A stretch of DNA of 64,000 nucleotides, from the NCBI RefSeq assembly GCF_030929495.1, contig NZ_JAVFWN010000014.1:1-64000 (forward strand), written 5' to 3'. The translations under genes and the position numbers were made by a program. The notes under the pieces were generated by a model, which made no database searches, was not told the origin of the DNA, and worked only from the letters and a program-made list of their open reading frames with translations. The stretch comes from Nocardioides sp. LHD-245 (lineage in GTDB: Bacteria; Actinomycetota; Actinomycetes; Propionibacteriales; Nocardioidaceae). Of the stretch, positions 1 to 7,820 are shown piece by piece; position 1 is the first letter of the stretch, and each line of letters begins with the position of its first letter.

Positions 1-115
1 AAAGTCCCAACCGGACAATCACGACGGGGCGACCTTCCCCACCCACAATCCTCAACGGCCACGTCGAGCAACGTCAACAAACAAACCGCTTGACAAGCCC
101 ATCCCCCATAGGGAA
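1..115. other. Intergenic start of window
   Basis: No gene is supported here. The stretch is visibly less GC-rich than the rest of the window and lies downstream of the minus-strand gene that ends at 116. I see no strong hairpin. Confidence 0.5.
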
Positions 116-514
116 TCAGGCGGCCTGCTTGCGGCGGCGCCGGCCACGGGCGAGCGCGAGCAGTCCCGAGCCGACGGCACCGGCCGCGGCGCCGACGAGC
201 ATCCCGCTGGCGAGCTTCGTGACGTGGGGCCGGCCGAGCTCGATCACGCCGTTGGCGAGGTCGGCCCCGTCGACGGCGACGCCGACGACGGTCAGGTTGC
301 GCCGCAGGGCGCCCCGGGACACGAGGGTCACCGCGCCGAGCGCGATCTCCCGCGCCCCGAACATCCGGCCCATGTAGTCCAGTTGCGGATTCGCGGCCGG
401 GTCGAGGCCGAACACGCGGGCGGTGGTCGAGGGCGCGGCGAACGCGCCGACGCCGAGCACGATGCGCCCGAGCGAGAGTCCGGTCACGGGATCCATCTGG
501 AAGCGAACAGCCAT
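116..514 (-). CDS. Small DUF4267-like membrane protein
   Basis: A protein of about 132 residues starting MAVRFQMDP. It has several weakly hydrophobic segments, a central FGAREIALGA stretch and a very basic tail (RGRRRRKQAA). It resembles the DUF4267 group of small actinobacterial membrane proteins, whose function is unknown. A second gene at 17280-17717 has the same plan (LSLxxWGRIGLG near the N-terminus, GGRAIALG in the middle), so the two look like paralogues. The start at 514 is favoured over longer versions because a -10-like TATGGT lies on the minus strand at 526-521, exactly 6 nt upstream, as in many other genes here. The family name is an inference; that this is a coding gene is fairly sure. 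Confidence 0.7.
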   Translation of the reverse strand: MAVRFQMDPVTGLSLGRIVLGVGAFAAPSTTARVFGLDPAANPQLDYMGRMFGAREIALGAVTLVSRGALRRNLTVVGVAVDGADLANGVIELGRPHVTKLASGMLVGAAAGAVGSGLLALARGRRRRKQAA

Positions 515-562
515 GCGCAGACCATAGTGCTCCGGCGGGTGGCGGCGTGGGATCCTTCCTCC

Positions 563-1000
563 ATGACGACTCCGCCCTCCGGCAACGACCCGTACCAGCC
601 GTACGGCCAGCCGTCCGGCCAACCGCCCTACGGCGGCCAGCCTCCGGGCCAGCCGTACGGCGCGCCCTACGGCCAGCCGACGCAGCCGTTCGGGTACGCC
701 CCGCCTCCGGCGACCAACGGCATGGCGATCGCCTCACTCGTGGTGAGCATCGTGTCGCTGGTGGTGTGCGCCGGATTCACCGGGTTCGTCGGCGCCATCC
801 TCGGTCACGTCGCCAAGGGCCAGATCCGGCGGAGCAACGAGCAGGGCGGGGGACTGGCGCTGGCCGGCATCATCGTCGGGTGGCTCGGCTTCGCGCTGTT
901 CATCGCGCTCGTCGTGGGCTTCATCGCCCTCGGCGTCTGGGCCGAGAACACTGTCGACGACTGCTACACCCGCTCGGACGGCGTCTACCGCTGCGACTGA
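563..1000 (+). CDS. DUF4190-type membrane protein with Pro/Gly/Tyr-rich N-terminus
   Basis: A 145-residue protein. Residues 1-50 are low-complexity, rich in P, Y, G and Q (repeats of the type PYGQPxGQ), as in many actinobacterial envelope proteins. Two hydrophobic segments follow (around 53-80 and 100-125), separated by a short basic loop (HVAKGQIRRSNEQGGG). The layout matches DUF4190 proteins: helix, short loop containing KGQIRRS, helix. The C-terminus (DDCYTRSDGVYRCD) holds two cysteines that would lie outside the membrane and could pair. The function is unknown. The gene is divergent from the DUF4267-like gene, and the ATG at 563 is the only start that keeps the repeat N-terminus intact. 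Confidence 0.8.
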   Translation: MTTPPSGNDPYQPYGQPSGQPPYGGQPPGQPYGAPYGQPTQPFGYAPPPATNGMAIASLVVSIVSLVVCAGFTGFVGAILGHVAKGQIRRSNEQGGGLALAGIIVGWLGFALFIALVVGFIALGVWAENTVDDCYTRSDGVYRCD

Positions 1001-1016
1001 CCCGGCCGCGGCGCGG

Positions 1017-1979
1017 TCAGGCCCGACGGACGTAGGTCCTCAGCCACCGGTCGATCTCGTCGTACGCACGAGCCCGGGGCTCGGCCCGTGAGAGCACCAC
1101 GTCGTGCACCGCCCCTGGTACGGCGGCATAGGTGACGTGCCGGCCGACGGCGACCGACCAGCGCCGGATCTGCTCGACATCGAGGACGATGTCGGTCGAG
1201 AAGACCTCCTCGTCCATGCCGGTGGGATGGCCCGAGCGGTCCGAGGAGAGCACCAGCACCGGCGCCGGCACGTCGAGCCCGGCCTGCAGCCGGGCATGCC
1301 CCCGGCGCACCGCCCGCAGCCAGCCGAGGCGCACCGGGAACGAGTCGACCGGCTTCCACCGGAGGTCGAAGTCCCACTCGCCCTGGTGGTCGCGGTGCAG
1401 GCTGCGGCCGTAGTAGCCGCTCACGTCGCGGGGGAAGACCTGCAGCGGCCGGCGGCGCCCGGCCTGGTCGATCACGCGGTTCGCCACGGGCGTGCGCATC
1501 CAGGCCTTGCCCTGCAGGTCCAGCCACGGAGAGTTGAGCACCAGGCCGGCGAGCTCCGGGGGCCGCCGGTCGTCGGCCCACAGGGCCACCACCAGACCGC
1601 CGGTGGAATGGCCCGAGAGCACGACCCGTCGGTGGCCGTCGCGGCCGGTGATCCGCTCCCACGCGGCATCCAGCTCGGCGAAGTAGTCGGTGAGGTCCGC
1701 GACATAGGTGGCCGACTGGTGGGGCCGCAGCGACCGGCCGTACTTGCGCAGGTCGAGGCCGTACATGGCGTGGTCGCGCTCCAGCCACCACTCGCCGTAC
1801 GCCGCGTGGAAGAAGTAGTCGGAGAAGCCGTGGACATGGAGGGTGGCGGCTCCGGTCGGCTCCGCGGCGGGGCGGTGGACCAGTGTGGCGACGACCTCGC
1901 CCTCGAAGTCGTCGGCCAGCGGGATGGTCTCCGCGGTCCAGGGGGCACCCAGGATGTCGACGGTCCTCGTGTCGCTCAC
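1017..1979 (-). CDS. Alpha/beta hydrolase (lysophospholipase/monoglyceride lipase-like)
   Basis: A 320-residue serine hydrolase. The oxyanion-side motif HVHGFSDY is at about 48-55, the nucleophile elbow GHSTGG at 123-128 (Ser125), and a late GAVHD supplies the catalytic His. This is the arrangement of the serine-aminopeptidase S33/PldB group, which cleaves lysophospholipids or monoacylglycerols; the real substrate cannot be read from the sequence. No signal peptide is seen, so it is probably cytoplasmic. The GTG start at 1979 is supported by a -10-like TAGACT on the minus strand (1991-1986) 6 nt upstream. It is divergent from the phosphatase gene at 2025, with only 45 bp between the starts. 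Confidence 0.85.
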   Translation of the reverse strand: MSDTRTVDILGAPWTAETIPLADDFEGEVVATLVHRPAAEPTGAATLHVHGFSDYFFHAAYGEWWLERDHAMYGLDLRKYGRSLRPHQSATYVADLTDYFAELDAAWERITGRDGHRRVVLSGHSTGGLVVALWADDRRPPELAGLVLNSPWLDLQGKAWMRTPVANRVIDQAGRRRPLQVFPRDVSGYYGRSLHRDHQGEWDFDLRWKPVDSFPVRLGWLRAVRRGHARLQAGLDVPAPVLVLSSDRSGHPTGMDEEVFSTDIVLDVEQIRRWSVAVGRHVTYAAVPGAVHDVVLSRAEPRARAYDEIDRWLRTYVRRA

Positions 1980-1985
1980 GCCCAG

Positions 1986-1991
1986 AGTCTA
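1986..1991 (-). promoter_or_regulatory. -10 element of the 1017-1979 gene
   Basis: TAGACT on the minus strand, 6 nt upstream of the GTG at 1979. The spacing implies that transcription starts at or next to the start codon (leaderless mRNA). Confidence 0.5.
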
Positions 1992-2012
1992 AGGAGGGCG
2001 GGTGGCCGACCG

Positions 2013-2018
2013 TACGCT
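2013..2018 (+). promoter_or_regulatory. -10 element of the 2025-2732 gene
   Basis: TACGCT, 6 nt upstream of the ATG at 2025. This is the same leaderless geometry as many genes in the window. The divergent -10 at 1986-1991 is only about 20 bp away. Confidence 0.45.
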
Positions 2019-2024
2019 GTGCCG

Positions 2025-2732
2025 ATGGACGATGCCTGGGCCCGGCTCCGCGAGAGGCTGCTGGCCCGCGGCCGGATGCCGGAGCTCCCGGACGGCTGGC
2101 GACATCAGTCGGCGATGATCGCCGCCGAGGGCTACGCGTACGGCGGCGACTTCGTCGTCAGCGACCTCGACGTGGCCGCCGGCCGACTGCACACCGTCCT
2201 CGTCGACGTGTGCGGAAGCGGCGAGACCGCCGTGCCGGCGGCGCTCCAGTTCGCCGGCGCCCTGGAGAGCCTGATCCGGGTCGTGCCGGCCGCTGAGCTG
2301 CTGCCGGATGCCAATGCGTACCTGCTGGCCCAGCCGTCGGGGGAGAGCATCGCGACCGCCGTCCAGCTCGACCTCGATCTCGCGACCGGCGCCTATCTCA
2401 TCCGCAGCGCCGGACATCCGCCCGCCCTGGTGTGGTCGACGGTGACGCGGGACTGGCGCATCGACAACGCGCGCGGCACCGCCCTGGGCGTCAGCGAGAC
2501 TCCGGAGGTCTACGAGAGTGCCGGTGTGCTCGACCCTGGGGACGCCCTGCTGTTCTACACCGACGGGGTCGTCGAGTCGCGCGCCGTCGACATCGACGCG
2601 GGGATCGCCTGGCTCCGGCAGGCCGCCCGGGCGTCGTACCTCGCGGGGTGGGAGGGCGCGGCTCACCGGATCATCGACGGCGTCGAGCGTGGCGACGACG
2701 ACCGGGCGGTGCTGGTGCTGGCCCGGTCCTGA
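2025..2732 (+). CDS. SpoIIE/PP2C-family serine phosphatase, stand-alone
   Basis: A 235-residue protein corresponding to the catalytic domain of SpoIIE/RsbU-type phosphatases with no N-terminal sensor domain. Recognisable family elements are YGGDFVVSDLD (metal-binding Asp region), HTVLVDVCGSGETA, the SAGHPPALVW segment and LLFYTDGVVESR near residue 180, ending with GDDDRAVLVLAR. Such enzymes dephosphorylate anti-sigma-factor antagonists in partner-switching modules. No antagonist or anti-sigma kinase gene lies nearby, so the partner must be elsewhere. The usual VGDVxGHG appears as VDVCGSGE, a divergent metal site, so activity is not certain. Confidence 0.85.
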   Translation: MDDAWARLRERLLARGRMPELPDGWRHQSAMIAAEGYAYGGDFVVSDLDVAAGRLHTVLVDVCGSGETAVPAALQFAGALESLIRVVPAAELLPDANAYLLAQPSGESIATAVQLDLDLATGAYLIRSAGHPPALVWSTVTRDWRIDNARGTALGVSETPEVYESAGVLDPGDALLFYTDGVVESRAVDIDAGIAWLRQAARASYLAGWEGAAHRIIDGVERGDDDRAVLVLARS

Positions 2733-2762
2733 CCCGTCCCACCCGAGGGAATATGGTTGACA

Positions 2763-2786
2763 TGTCACCTGTTGGGCCGGGTGACA
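2763..2786. promoter_or_regulatory. Inverted-repeat operator upstream of the monooxygenase operon
   Basis: TGTCACC (2763-2769) and GGTGACA (2780-2786) form a perfect 7-bp inverted repeat with a 10-nt spacer. It directly abuts a consensus -35-like TTGACA at 2757-2762 and lies about 25 nt upstream of the ATG at 2812. This is a good candidate binding site for a dimeric repressor of the LLM/FMN-reductase operon. No convincing -10 is visible, and no regulator gene adjoins it. Confidence 0.5.
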
Positions 2787-2811
2787 GCACATCACCACCG
2801 AGGAGCGGACC

Positions 2812-3957
2812 ATGCAGATCGGGATCTTCACCGTCGGCGACGTCACCACCGACCCGACCACCGGGCGGACGCCGTCGGAGTACGAGCGGATCAAGGCGAC
2901 CGTCGCGATCGCGAAGAAGGCCGAGGAGATCGGCCTCGACGTGTTCGCGACCGGCGAGCACCACAACCCCCCGTTCGTCGCGTCCAACCCGACCGCGACC
3001 CTCGCCTACATCGGTGCCCAGACCGAGAGCATCATCCTCTCGACCGCCACGACGCTGATCACGACGACCGATCCGGTGCTCATCGCGGAGGACTACGCGA
3101 AGATCCAGCACCTCACCGACGGTCGGGTCGACCTGATGATGGGCCGGGGCAACACCGGCCCGGTCTACCCCTGGTTCGGCAAGGACATCCGCCAGGGCAT
3201 CAACCTCGCCGCCGAGAACTACGCGCTGCTCCGCCGGCTGTGGAGCGAGGACGTCGTCGACTGGGAGGGCCGGTTCCGGACCCCGCTGCAGGGCTACACC
3301 TCGACCCCGCGGCCGCTGGACGGCGTCGCGCCGTTCGTGTGGCACGGGTCGATCCGCAGCCCCGAGATCGCGGAGCAGGCGGCCTACTACGGCGACGGCT
3401 ACTTCCACAACCACATCTTCTGGCCGGCCTCGCACGCCGCACAGATGGTCGACCTCTACCGTGAGCGCTTCGAGCACTACGGCCACGGTCGCGCGGACCA
3501 GGCGATCGTCGGCCTCGGTGGCCAGATCTTCATGCACAAGGACAGCCAGGAGGCGGTCCGGCGGTTCCGGCCCTACTTCGACAACGCGCCGGTCTACGGC
3601 CACGGCCCCTCGTTGGAGGAGTTCACCGAGCACACGCCGCTGACCGTCGGCTCACCCCAGCAGGTGCTGGAGCGCACCCTGTCGTTCCGGGAGTACGCCG
3701 GCCACTACCAGCGTCAGCTGTTCCTGGTCGACCACGCGGGCCTGCCGCTGAAGACGGTCCTCGAGCAGCTTGACCTGCTCGGCGAGATCCTGCCGGACAT
3801 GCGCAAGGGCTTCGCGGAGGGCCGCCCGGCCGACGTACCCGACGCGCCCACCCACGCCTCGCTCGTCGCGGCGGCCGGCGGCGCGAAGGACGTGACCGTC
3901 CACGCCGAGGACACCATGACCGGCACCACCGACCGCGAGGAGGTCGACGCCCGATGA
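2812..3957 (+). CDS. CE1758-type FMN-dependent luciferase-like monooxygenase
   Basis: A 381-residue flavin-dependent oxidoreductase of the bacterial luciferase (LLM) fold. The N-terminus MQIGIFTVGD is a first beta strand, GEHHN at 48-52 is the typical flavin-site segment, and the middle has the LMMGRGNTGPVYPWFG region. These enzymes use FMNH2 supplied by a partner reductase plus O2 to oxidise an organic substrate. The next gene, overlapping by 4 bp, encodes exactly such a reductase; adjacent LLM/reductase pairs of this kind are known as the CE1758/CE1759 families. A strong Shine-Dalgarno (GAGGAG) precedes the ATG, so this gene has a leader. The natural substrate is unknown. Confidence 0.88.
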   Translation: MQIGIFTVGDVTTDPTTGRTPSEYERIKATVAIAKKAEEIGLDVFATGEHHNPPFVASNPTATLAYIGAQTESIILSTATTLITTTDPVLIAEDYAKIQHLTDGRVDLMMGRGNTGPVYPWFGKDIRQGINLAAENYALLRRLWSEDVVDWEGRFRTPLQGYTSTPRPLDGVAPFVWHGSIRSPEIAEQAAYYGDGYFHNHIFWPASHAAQMVDLYRERFEHYGHGRADQAIVGLGGQIFMHKDSQEAVRRFRPYFDNAPVYGHGPSLEEFTEHTPLTVGSPQQVLERTLSFREYAGHYQRQLFLVDHAGLPLKTVLEQLDLLGEILPDMRKGFAEGRPADVPDAPTHASLVAAAGGAKDVTVHAEDTMTGTTDREEVDAR

Positions 3958-4601
3958 CCGAGGTCGTCGTCGTCTCGGCGGGACTGTCCGTCCCGTCCTC
4001 GACCAAGCTGCTCGCCGACAAGCTCGGCGATGCCGTCGCCCGCGCGGTGGGCGCCCGCGGCCACGAGGCGCACGTCGAGCAGATCGAGCTGCGCCCGCTC
4101 GCCCACGCCCTGGCCGACCACCTGCTGACCGGGTTCCCGACGGGCGAGCTGGAGCGCGCGATCGAGGCCGTGCGGCACGCCGACGGCCTGGTCGTGGTCA
4201 CGCCGGTCTTCTCCGCGTCGTACTCCGGGCTCTTCAAGACCTTCTTCGACGTCTTGGAGCCCGGCCTGCTCGACGGGAAGCCCGTGGTGGTCGCCGCCAC
4301 GGCGGGCACGGCGCGGCACAGCCTCGTGCTGGACCACGCGCTGCGACCGCTGTTCGCCTACCTGCGCGCGGTCGTGCTGCCCACCGGGGTCTTCGCGGCC
4401 AGCGAGGACTTCGGCGCCACCGACGACGGCTCCCTCGACAAGCGGGTCGAGCGGGCGGCGGGTGAGCTCGCGGCCCAGCTCGGCAGCGCACCCGCGGCGC
4501 GGCCGGCAGCCCCCGCCCGGCGTACCGTCGCCGACGAGTTCGCGGCCCCGACGCCGTTCGAGCAGCTGCTCCGCGAGGCGAGCGGCGACGCCGTCCGCTG
4601 A
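3954..4601 (+). CDS. CE1759-type NAD(P)H-dependent FMN reductase
   Basis: A 215-residue flavodoxin-fold reductase. The N-terminal VVVVSAGLSVPSSTKLLAD is the phosphate-binding loop after beta-1, and VVVTPVFSASYSGLFKTFFD is the flavin-contacting segment of NADPH-dependent FMN reductases. Start and upstream stop overlap as ATGA, so the gene is translationally coupled to the luciferase-like enzyme, which needs reduced flavin. The last 40 residues are Ala/Pro-rich and may be a flexible tail before a final helix (PFEQLLREASGDAV). Confidence 0.88.
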   Translation: MTEVVVVSAGLSVPSSTKLLADKLGDAVARAVGARGHEAHVEQIELRPLAHALADHLLTGFPTGELERAIEAVRHADGLVVVTPVFSASYSGLFKTFFDVLEPGLLDGKPVVVAATAGTARHSLVLDHALRPLFAYLRAVVLPTGVFAASEDFGATDDGSLDKRVERAAGELAAQLGSAPAARPAAPARRTVADEFAAPTPFEQLLREASGDAVR

Positions 4602-4655
4602 CCGTGACAGTGCTGGTGTCATGATGGGGGAGCCCGCCGTCGTGAGAGGAACACC

Positions 4656-5807
4656 ATGCGCCGCACTGTCTTCGACGAGGACCACGAGTCCTTCCGCCAG
4701 ACCATCCGCTCGTTCATCGAGGCCGAGGTGGTGCCGCACTACCAGGAGTGGTTCGAGCAGGGGATCGTCCCGCGCGACTTCTACCTGAAGCTCGGCGAGC
4801 TCGGCACCTTCGGCATCGAGGTGCCCGAGGAGTACGGCGGCGCGGGGATCGAGTCGTTCAAGTTCGCCGCGGTCCAGTACGAGGAGATGTCGCGCGCCGG
4901 CGTCAGCTTCGGTGGCTCGAGCACGCACGTCGCGCTGTGCCTGCCGTACATCCTCAAGCTGGCCACCGAGGAGCAGAAGAAGCGCTGGCTGCCCGGGTTC
5001 GTCACCGGCGAGACGATGTTCGCGATCGCGATGACCGAGCCGGGCACCGGCTCGGACCTCGCCGGCATGACCACGACCGCCAAGCGCGACGGGGACGGCT
5101 ATGTCCTCAACGGCGCCAAGACGTTCATCACCGGCGGCGTGCACGCCGACCGCGTGATCGTCTGCGCCCGCACCTCGCCGCCGCTGGAGAACAACCGCCG
5201 CTTCGGCATCTCGCTGTTCGTCGTCGACACGACGTCCGACGGCTACACGGTGGGTCGCAAGCTCGACAAGATCGGCCTGCGCACCTCCGACACCGCCGAG
5301 CTGTCCTTCTCCGACGTCCGGGTCCCGGCCGAGGACCTGCTCGGCGAGGAGAACGAGGGCTTCGGCTATCTCGGCCAGAACCTCCCGCAGGAGCGCCTCG
5401 GCATCGCCTTCGGCGCCTACGCCCAGGCGGCCGCCGCCGTCCGCTTCACGACGCAGTACGTCGAGGAGCGCAAGGTCTTCGGCCAGCCGGTGGCCCACTT
5501 CCAGAACACCAAGTTCGAGCTCGCCGCCTGTCAGGCCGAGGTCGACGCCGCCCAGGCCGTCGCCGACCGTGCCCTCGAGGCGCACGACCTCGGCCAGCTG
5601 ACCGCGGTCGAGGCGGCCTCGGCCAAGCTGTTCTGCACCGAGGTCGCCTCGCGCGTGATTGATCGCTGCCTCCAGCTCCACGGGGGCTACGGCTACATGA
5701 ACGAGTACCCCATCGCCCGCCTGTACGCCGACAACCGGGTCAACCGGATCTACGGCGGCACGTCGGAGGTGATGAAGCTGATCATCGCCAAGAGCATGGG
5801 TCTGTAG
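4656..5807 (+). CDS. Acyl-CoA dehydrogenase
   Basis: A 383-residue protein, the normal length for the family. It has the N-terminal helical domain, the FAD-contacting AMTEPGTGSDLAGM at about 123-136, the beta domain (GAKTFITGG, GLRTSDTAELSFSDVRVP) and the C-terminal helices with HGGYGYMNEYPIARLYAD and YGGTSEVMK. The Glu in YGGTSE is at the usual catalytic-base position. It oxidises an acyl-CoA to the 2-enoyl-CoA with electrons passing to ETF. AGAGGAAC forms a Shine-Dalgarno before the ATG. Chain length cannot be inferred. It stands 54 bp after the FMN reductase and may be separately transcribed. Its stop codon lies in the first copy of a 54-bp tandem duplication. Confidence 0.9.
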   Translation: MRRTVFDEDHESFRQTIRSFIEAEVVPHYQEWFEQGIVPRDFYLKLGELGTFGIEVPEEYGGAGIESFKFAAVQYEEMSRAGVSFGGSSTHVALCLPYILKLATEEQKKRWLPGFVTGETMFAIAMTEPGTGSDLAGMTTTAKRDGDGYVLNGAKTFITGGVHADRVIVCARTSPPLENNRRFGISLFVVDTTSDGYTVGRKLDKIGLRTSDTAELSFSDVRVPAEDLLGEENEGFGYLGQNLPQERLGIAFGAYAQAAAAVRFTTQYVEERKVFGQPVAHFQNTKFELAACQAEVDAAQAVADRALEAHDLGQLTAVEAASAKLFCTEVASRVIDRCLQLHGGYGYMNEYPIARLYADNRVNRIYGGTSEVMKLIIAKSMGL

Positions 5808-5908
5808 GCCGGCAGCGTGGCGCCCGCGCGCAGCGCGTCGGAGGCAAGCGTGGGTCTGTAGGCCGGCAGCGTGGCGCCCGCGCGCAGCGCGTCGGAGGCA
5901 AGCGTGGG
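5797..5908. repeat. 54-bp tandem duplication spanning a stop codon
   Basis: Two identical 54-bp units (5797-5850 and 5851-5904) followed by 4 bases of a third. The unit begins with the last codons and TAG stop of the acyl-CoA dehydrogenase, so the gene's 3' end (TGGGTCTGTAG) appears twice. The absence of mismatches points to a recent duplication. Confidence 0.9.
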
Positions 5909-5936
5909 CCCGGAGGGTCCACGCGCAGCCTCCGAC
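5891..5936. terminator. Long stem-loop between convergent genes
   Basis: GTCGGAGGC (5891-5899) pairs with GCCTCCGAC (5928-5936), with an inner helix of GCGTGG (5902-5907) and CCACGC (5919-5924). It lies between the convergent acyl-CoA dehydrogenase and PEBP genes and probably ends transcription from one or both sides. An A7 tract follows at 5955-5961. Confidence 0.6.
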
Positions 5937-5962
5937 AGGCGACACGCTCGGCCCAAAAAAAC

Positions 5963-6490
5963 TCAGTGGCGGTAGGTGCCGGTGAGGATCGCGCGCCCGA
6001 GGGTCTTGAACGCCAGGTTGAACGACACCACCGCCGCCGAGACGTCCGAGTCGACGCCGAGGGTCTCCTCGCCCACGGCGTGCACCACGAACTGGTAGCG
6101 GTGCACCTGGTCGCCCGGAGGCGGGGCGGCGCCCATGAACGCCTTCGGGCCGCCGTCGTTGCGGCACATGAACGCCGTGCCGGGCAGCGCCGCGCCGGCG
6201 GCGCCGGCCCCCGTGGGCAGCGAGGTCACGTCGCCGGGGAGGTCGACCAGGACCCAGTGCCAGAAGCCGCTCGGGGTCGGGGCATCCGGGTCGAAGCAGG
6301 TGATGACATAGGACTTCGTGCCCTCTGGCGCACCCGACCAGGACAGCTGCGGTGACGTGTTGCCGTGCGCGGCGACCTGGTCGTCCTTCAGCGGCTGGCC
6401 GTCGGTGAGGTCGTCGCTCGTGACGGAGAACGACGGCACGACGGGCAGCAGCGCGTAGGGGTCCGGGGCGACGGGTCGATCGAGACTCAT
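5963..6490 (-). CDS. YbhB/YbcL-type Raf-kinase-inhibitor-like (PEBP) protein
   Basis: A 175-residue phosphatidylethanolamine-binding-protein homologue. Family hallmarks are SPQLSWSGAPEGTKSYVITCFDPDAPTPSG (ligand-pocket DPDAP), FWHWVLVDLP and a late HRYQFVVHAV segment. No signal peptide is visible. Bacterial PEBPs have no settled function; a small-molecule-binding role is usually proposed. The start at 6490 is supported by TAGCGT on the minus strand (6502-6497) 6 nt upstream. It is convergent with the acyl-CoA dehydrogenase and divergent from cysG. Confidence 0.9.
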   Translation of the reverse strand: MSLDRPVAPDPYALLPVVPSFSVTSDDLTDGQPLKDDQVAAHGNTSPQLSWSGAPEGTKSYVITCFDPDAPTPSGFWHWVLVDLPGDVTSLPTGAGAAGAALPGTAFMCRNDGGPKAFMGAAPPPGDQVHRYQFVVHAVGEETLGVDSDVSAAVVSFNLAFKTLGRAILTGTYRH

Positions 6491-6496
6491 GTCACC

Positions 6497-6502
6497 ACGC
6501 TA
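6497..6502 (-). promoter_or_regulatory. -10 element of the PEBP gene
   Basis: TAGCGT on the minus strand with 6-nt spacing to the ATG at 6490, consistent with a leaderless transcript. Confidence 0.5.
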
Positions 6503-6559
6503 GTCCGGGTGCTGGTCCCGTCGTGGGGGTGGCCCGCCGGATGCCGGGAGAATGGGTGT

Positions 6560-7810
6560 GTGAGCGAGTTCCCCCCGTACCCCTCTGGTCTGCGCCTCGC
6601 CGGGCGCCGCGTGCTTGTCGTCGGTGGTGGCCAGGTCGCCCAGCGGCGGGTGCCGCAGTTGATCGCGGTCGGCGCCGACGTGCACGTCGTGTCGCCGGTG
6701 GTGACACCGGCGATCGAGGGTCTGGTCGGCTCGGGGGAGATCACCTGGCACGAGCGGGCGTTCGCGGACGCCGACCTGGATGCGGCGTGGTACGTCATCG
6801 CGGTCACCGACGACCGCGTCGTCAACGACCACGTGTCCGCGCTGTGCGAGCGGCAGCGGGTGTTCTGCGTGCGCTCCGACGACGCCACCCTCGGTACGGC
6901 GTGGACGCCGGCGGTCGGCCGCGAGGCCGGGATCACCGTGGCGGTGGTCGGCAACCGCGATCCTCGCCGTTCGGCCTCGGTGCGCGACGAGATCGTGGCC
7001 GGTCTGCGGGACGGCACCATCGCCGCCCCGCACCACCGGGACCGTACGCCCGGCGTGACCCTCGTGGGCGGCGGGCCCGGCGACCCGGAGCTGATATCGA
7101 TCGCCGGGCGCAAGGCGCTGATGGCTGCCGACGTGGTCGTGGCCGACCGGCTCGCCCCGCGCGAGCTCCTCGGCGACCTGCCGAGCGACGTGGAGCTGGT
7201 CGACGTCGCGAAGCTGCCCCGGGGGCGCTCGGCGCAGCAGGAGGAGATCAACCGGATCATCGTGGAGCGGGCGCTCGCCGGAAAGCGCGTGGTCCGCTTC
7301 AAGGGCGGCGACAACTTCGTCTTCGGCCGCGGCTTCGAGGAGATCATCGCCTGCCGCGCCGCCGGCGTACCGGTGACCGTGATCCCCGGCCTCACCTCGC
7401 CCGTGTCGGTGCCGGGCATCGCCGGCATCCCGGTGACCCACCGTGGCGTCACGCACGAGTTCACGGTCGTCTCGGGGCACCTGCCGCCCGGTCATCCGGA
7501 GTCGCTGGTCGACTACGACGCGCTGGCCCGGATGCGAGGCACCGTCGTGGTGATGATGGGCGTCGAGAACGCGCCGCACATCGCCGCCGCCCTCGTCGCC
7601 GGTGGCCGCCCCGCCTCGACGCCCGTCGCCGTCGTCTGCGACGGCACCATGCCGACCCAGCGGACCGTGCTCGCGACGCTCGGCACCCTGGCCGGCCGCC
7701 TGGCGGAGGAGTCCGTCAAGCCGCCGGCGATCATCGTGGTCGGCGAGGTGGTGGCCGTCGCCCATCCCGACGCCTTCGCCGACGCCTTCCCCGACGCCGA
7801 CCCGGCCTGA
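6560..7810 (+). CDS. cysG: Siroheme synthase (precorrin-2 dehydrogenase/uroporphyrinogen-III C-methyltransferase fusion)
   Basis: A 416-residue two-domain enzyme. Residues 1-160 form the NAD-binding precorrin-2 dehydrogenase part (RVLVVGGGQVAQRR around 17-30). From about 165 on comes the SAM-dependent uroporphyrinogen-III methyltransferase: VTLVGGGPGDPELIS (166-180), RFKGGDNFVFGRGFEE and PVTVIPGLTSPVSVPGIAGIPVTHRG. Together they convert uroporphyrinogen III to sirohydrochlorin and probably siroheme for sulfite/nitrite reductases. The GTG at 6560 was chosen because the Met8-type domain begins at once and a weak -10-like GAGAAT sits 6 nt upstream. The methyltransferase gene at 7821 follows after 10 bp, suggesting an operon. 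Confidence 0.9.
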   Translation: MSEFPPYPSGLRLAGRRVLVVGGGQVAQRRVPQLIAVGADVHVVSPVVTPAIEGLVGSGEITWHERAFADADLDAAWYVIAVTDDRVVNDHVSALCERQRVFCVRSDDATLGTAWTPAVGREAGITVAVVGNRDPRRSASVRDEIVAGLRDGTIAAPHHRDRTPGVTLVGGGPGDPELISIAGRKALMAADVVVADRLAPRELLGDLPSDVELVDVAKLPRGRSAQQEEINRIIVERALAGKRVVRFKGGDNFVFGRGFEEIIACRAAGVPVTVIPGLTSPVSVPGIAGIPVTHRGVTHEFTVVSGHLPPGHPESLVDYDALARMRGTVVVMMGVENAPHIAAALVAGGRPASTPVAVVCDGTMPTQRTVLATLGTLAGRLAEESVKPPAIIVVGEVVAVAHPDAFADAFPDADPA

Positions 7811-7820
7811 GCGGGCGACC

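Noticed and set aside
3714..6167. 817-codon open frame on the minus strand
   Set aside because: It covers three well-supported plus-strand genes and the tandem repeat; long antisense frames are expected at this GC content, and its sequence is rich in Arg/Gly/Ala without domain features.
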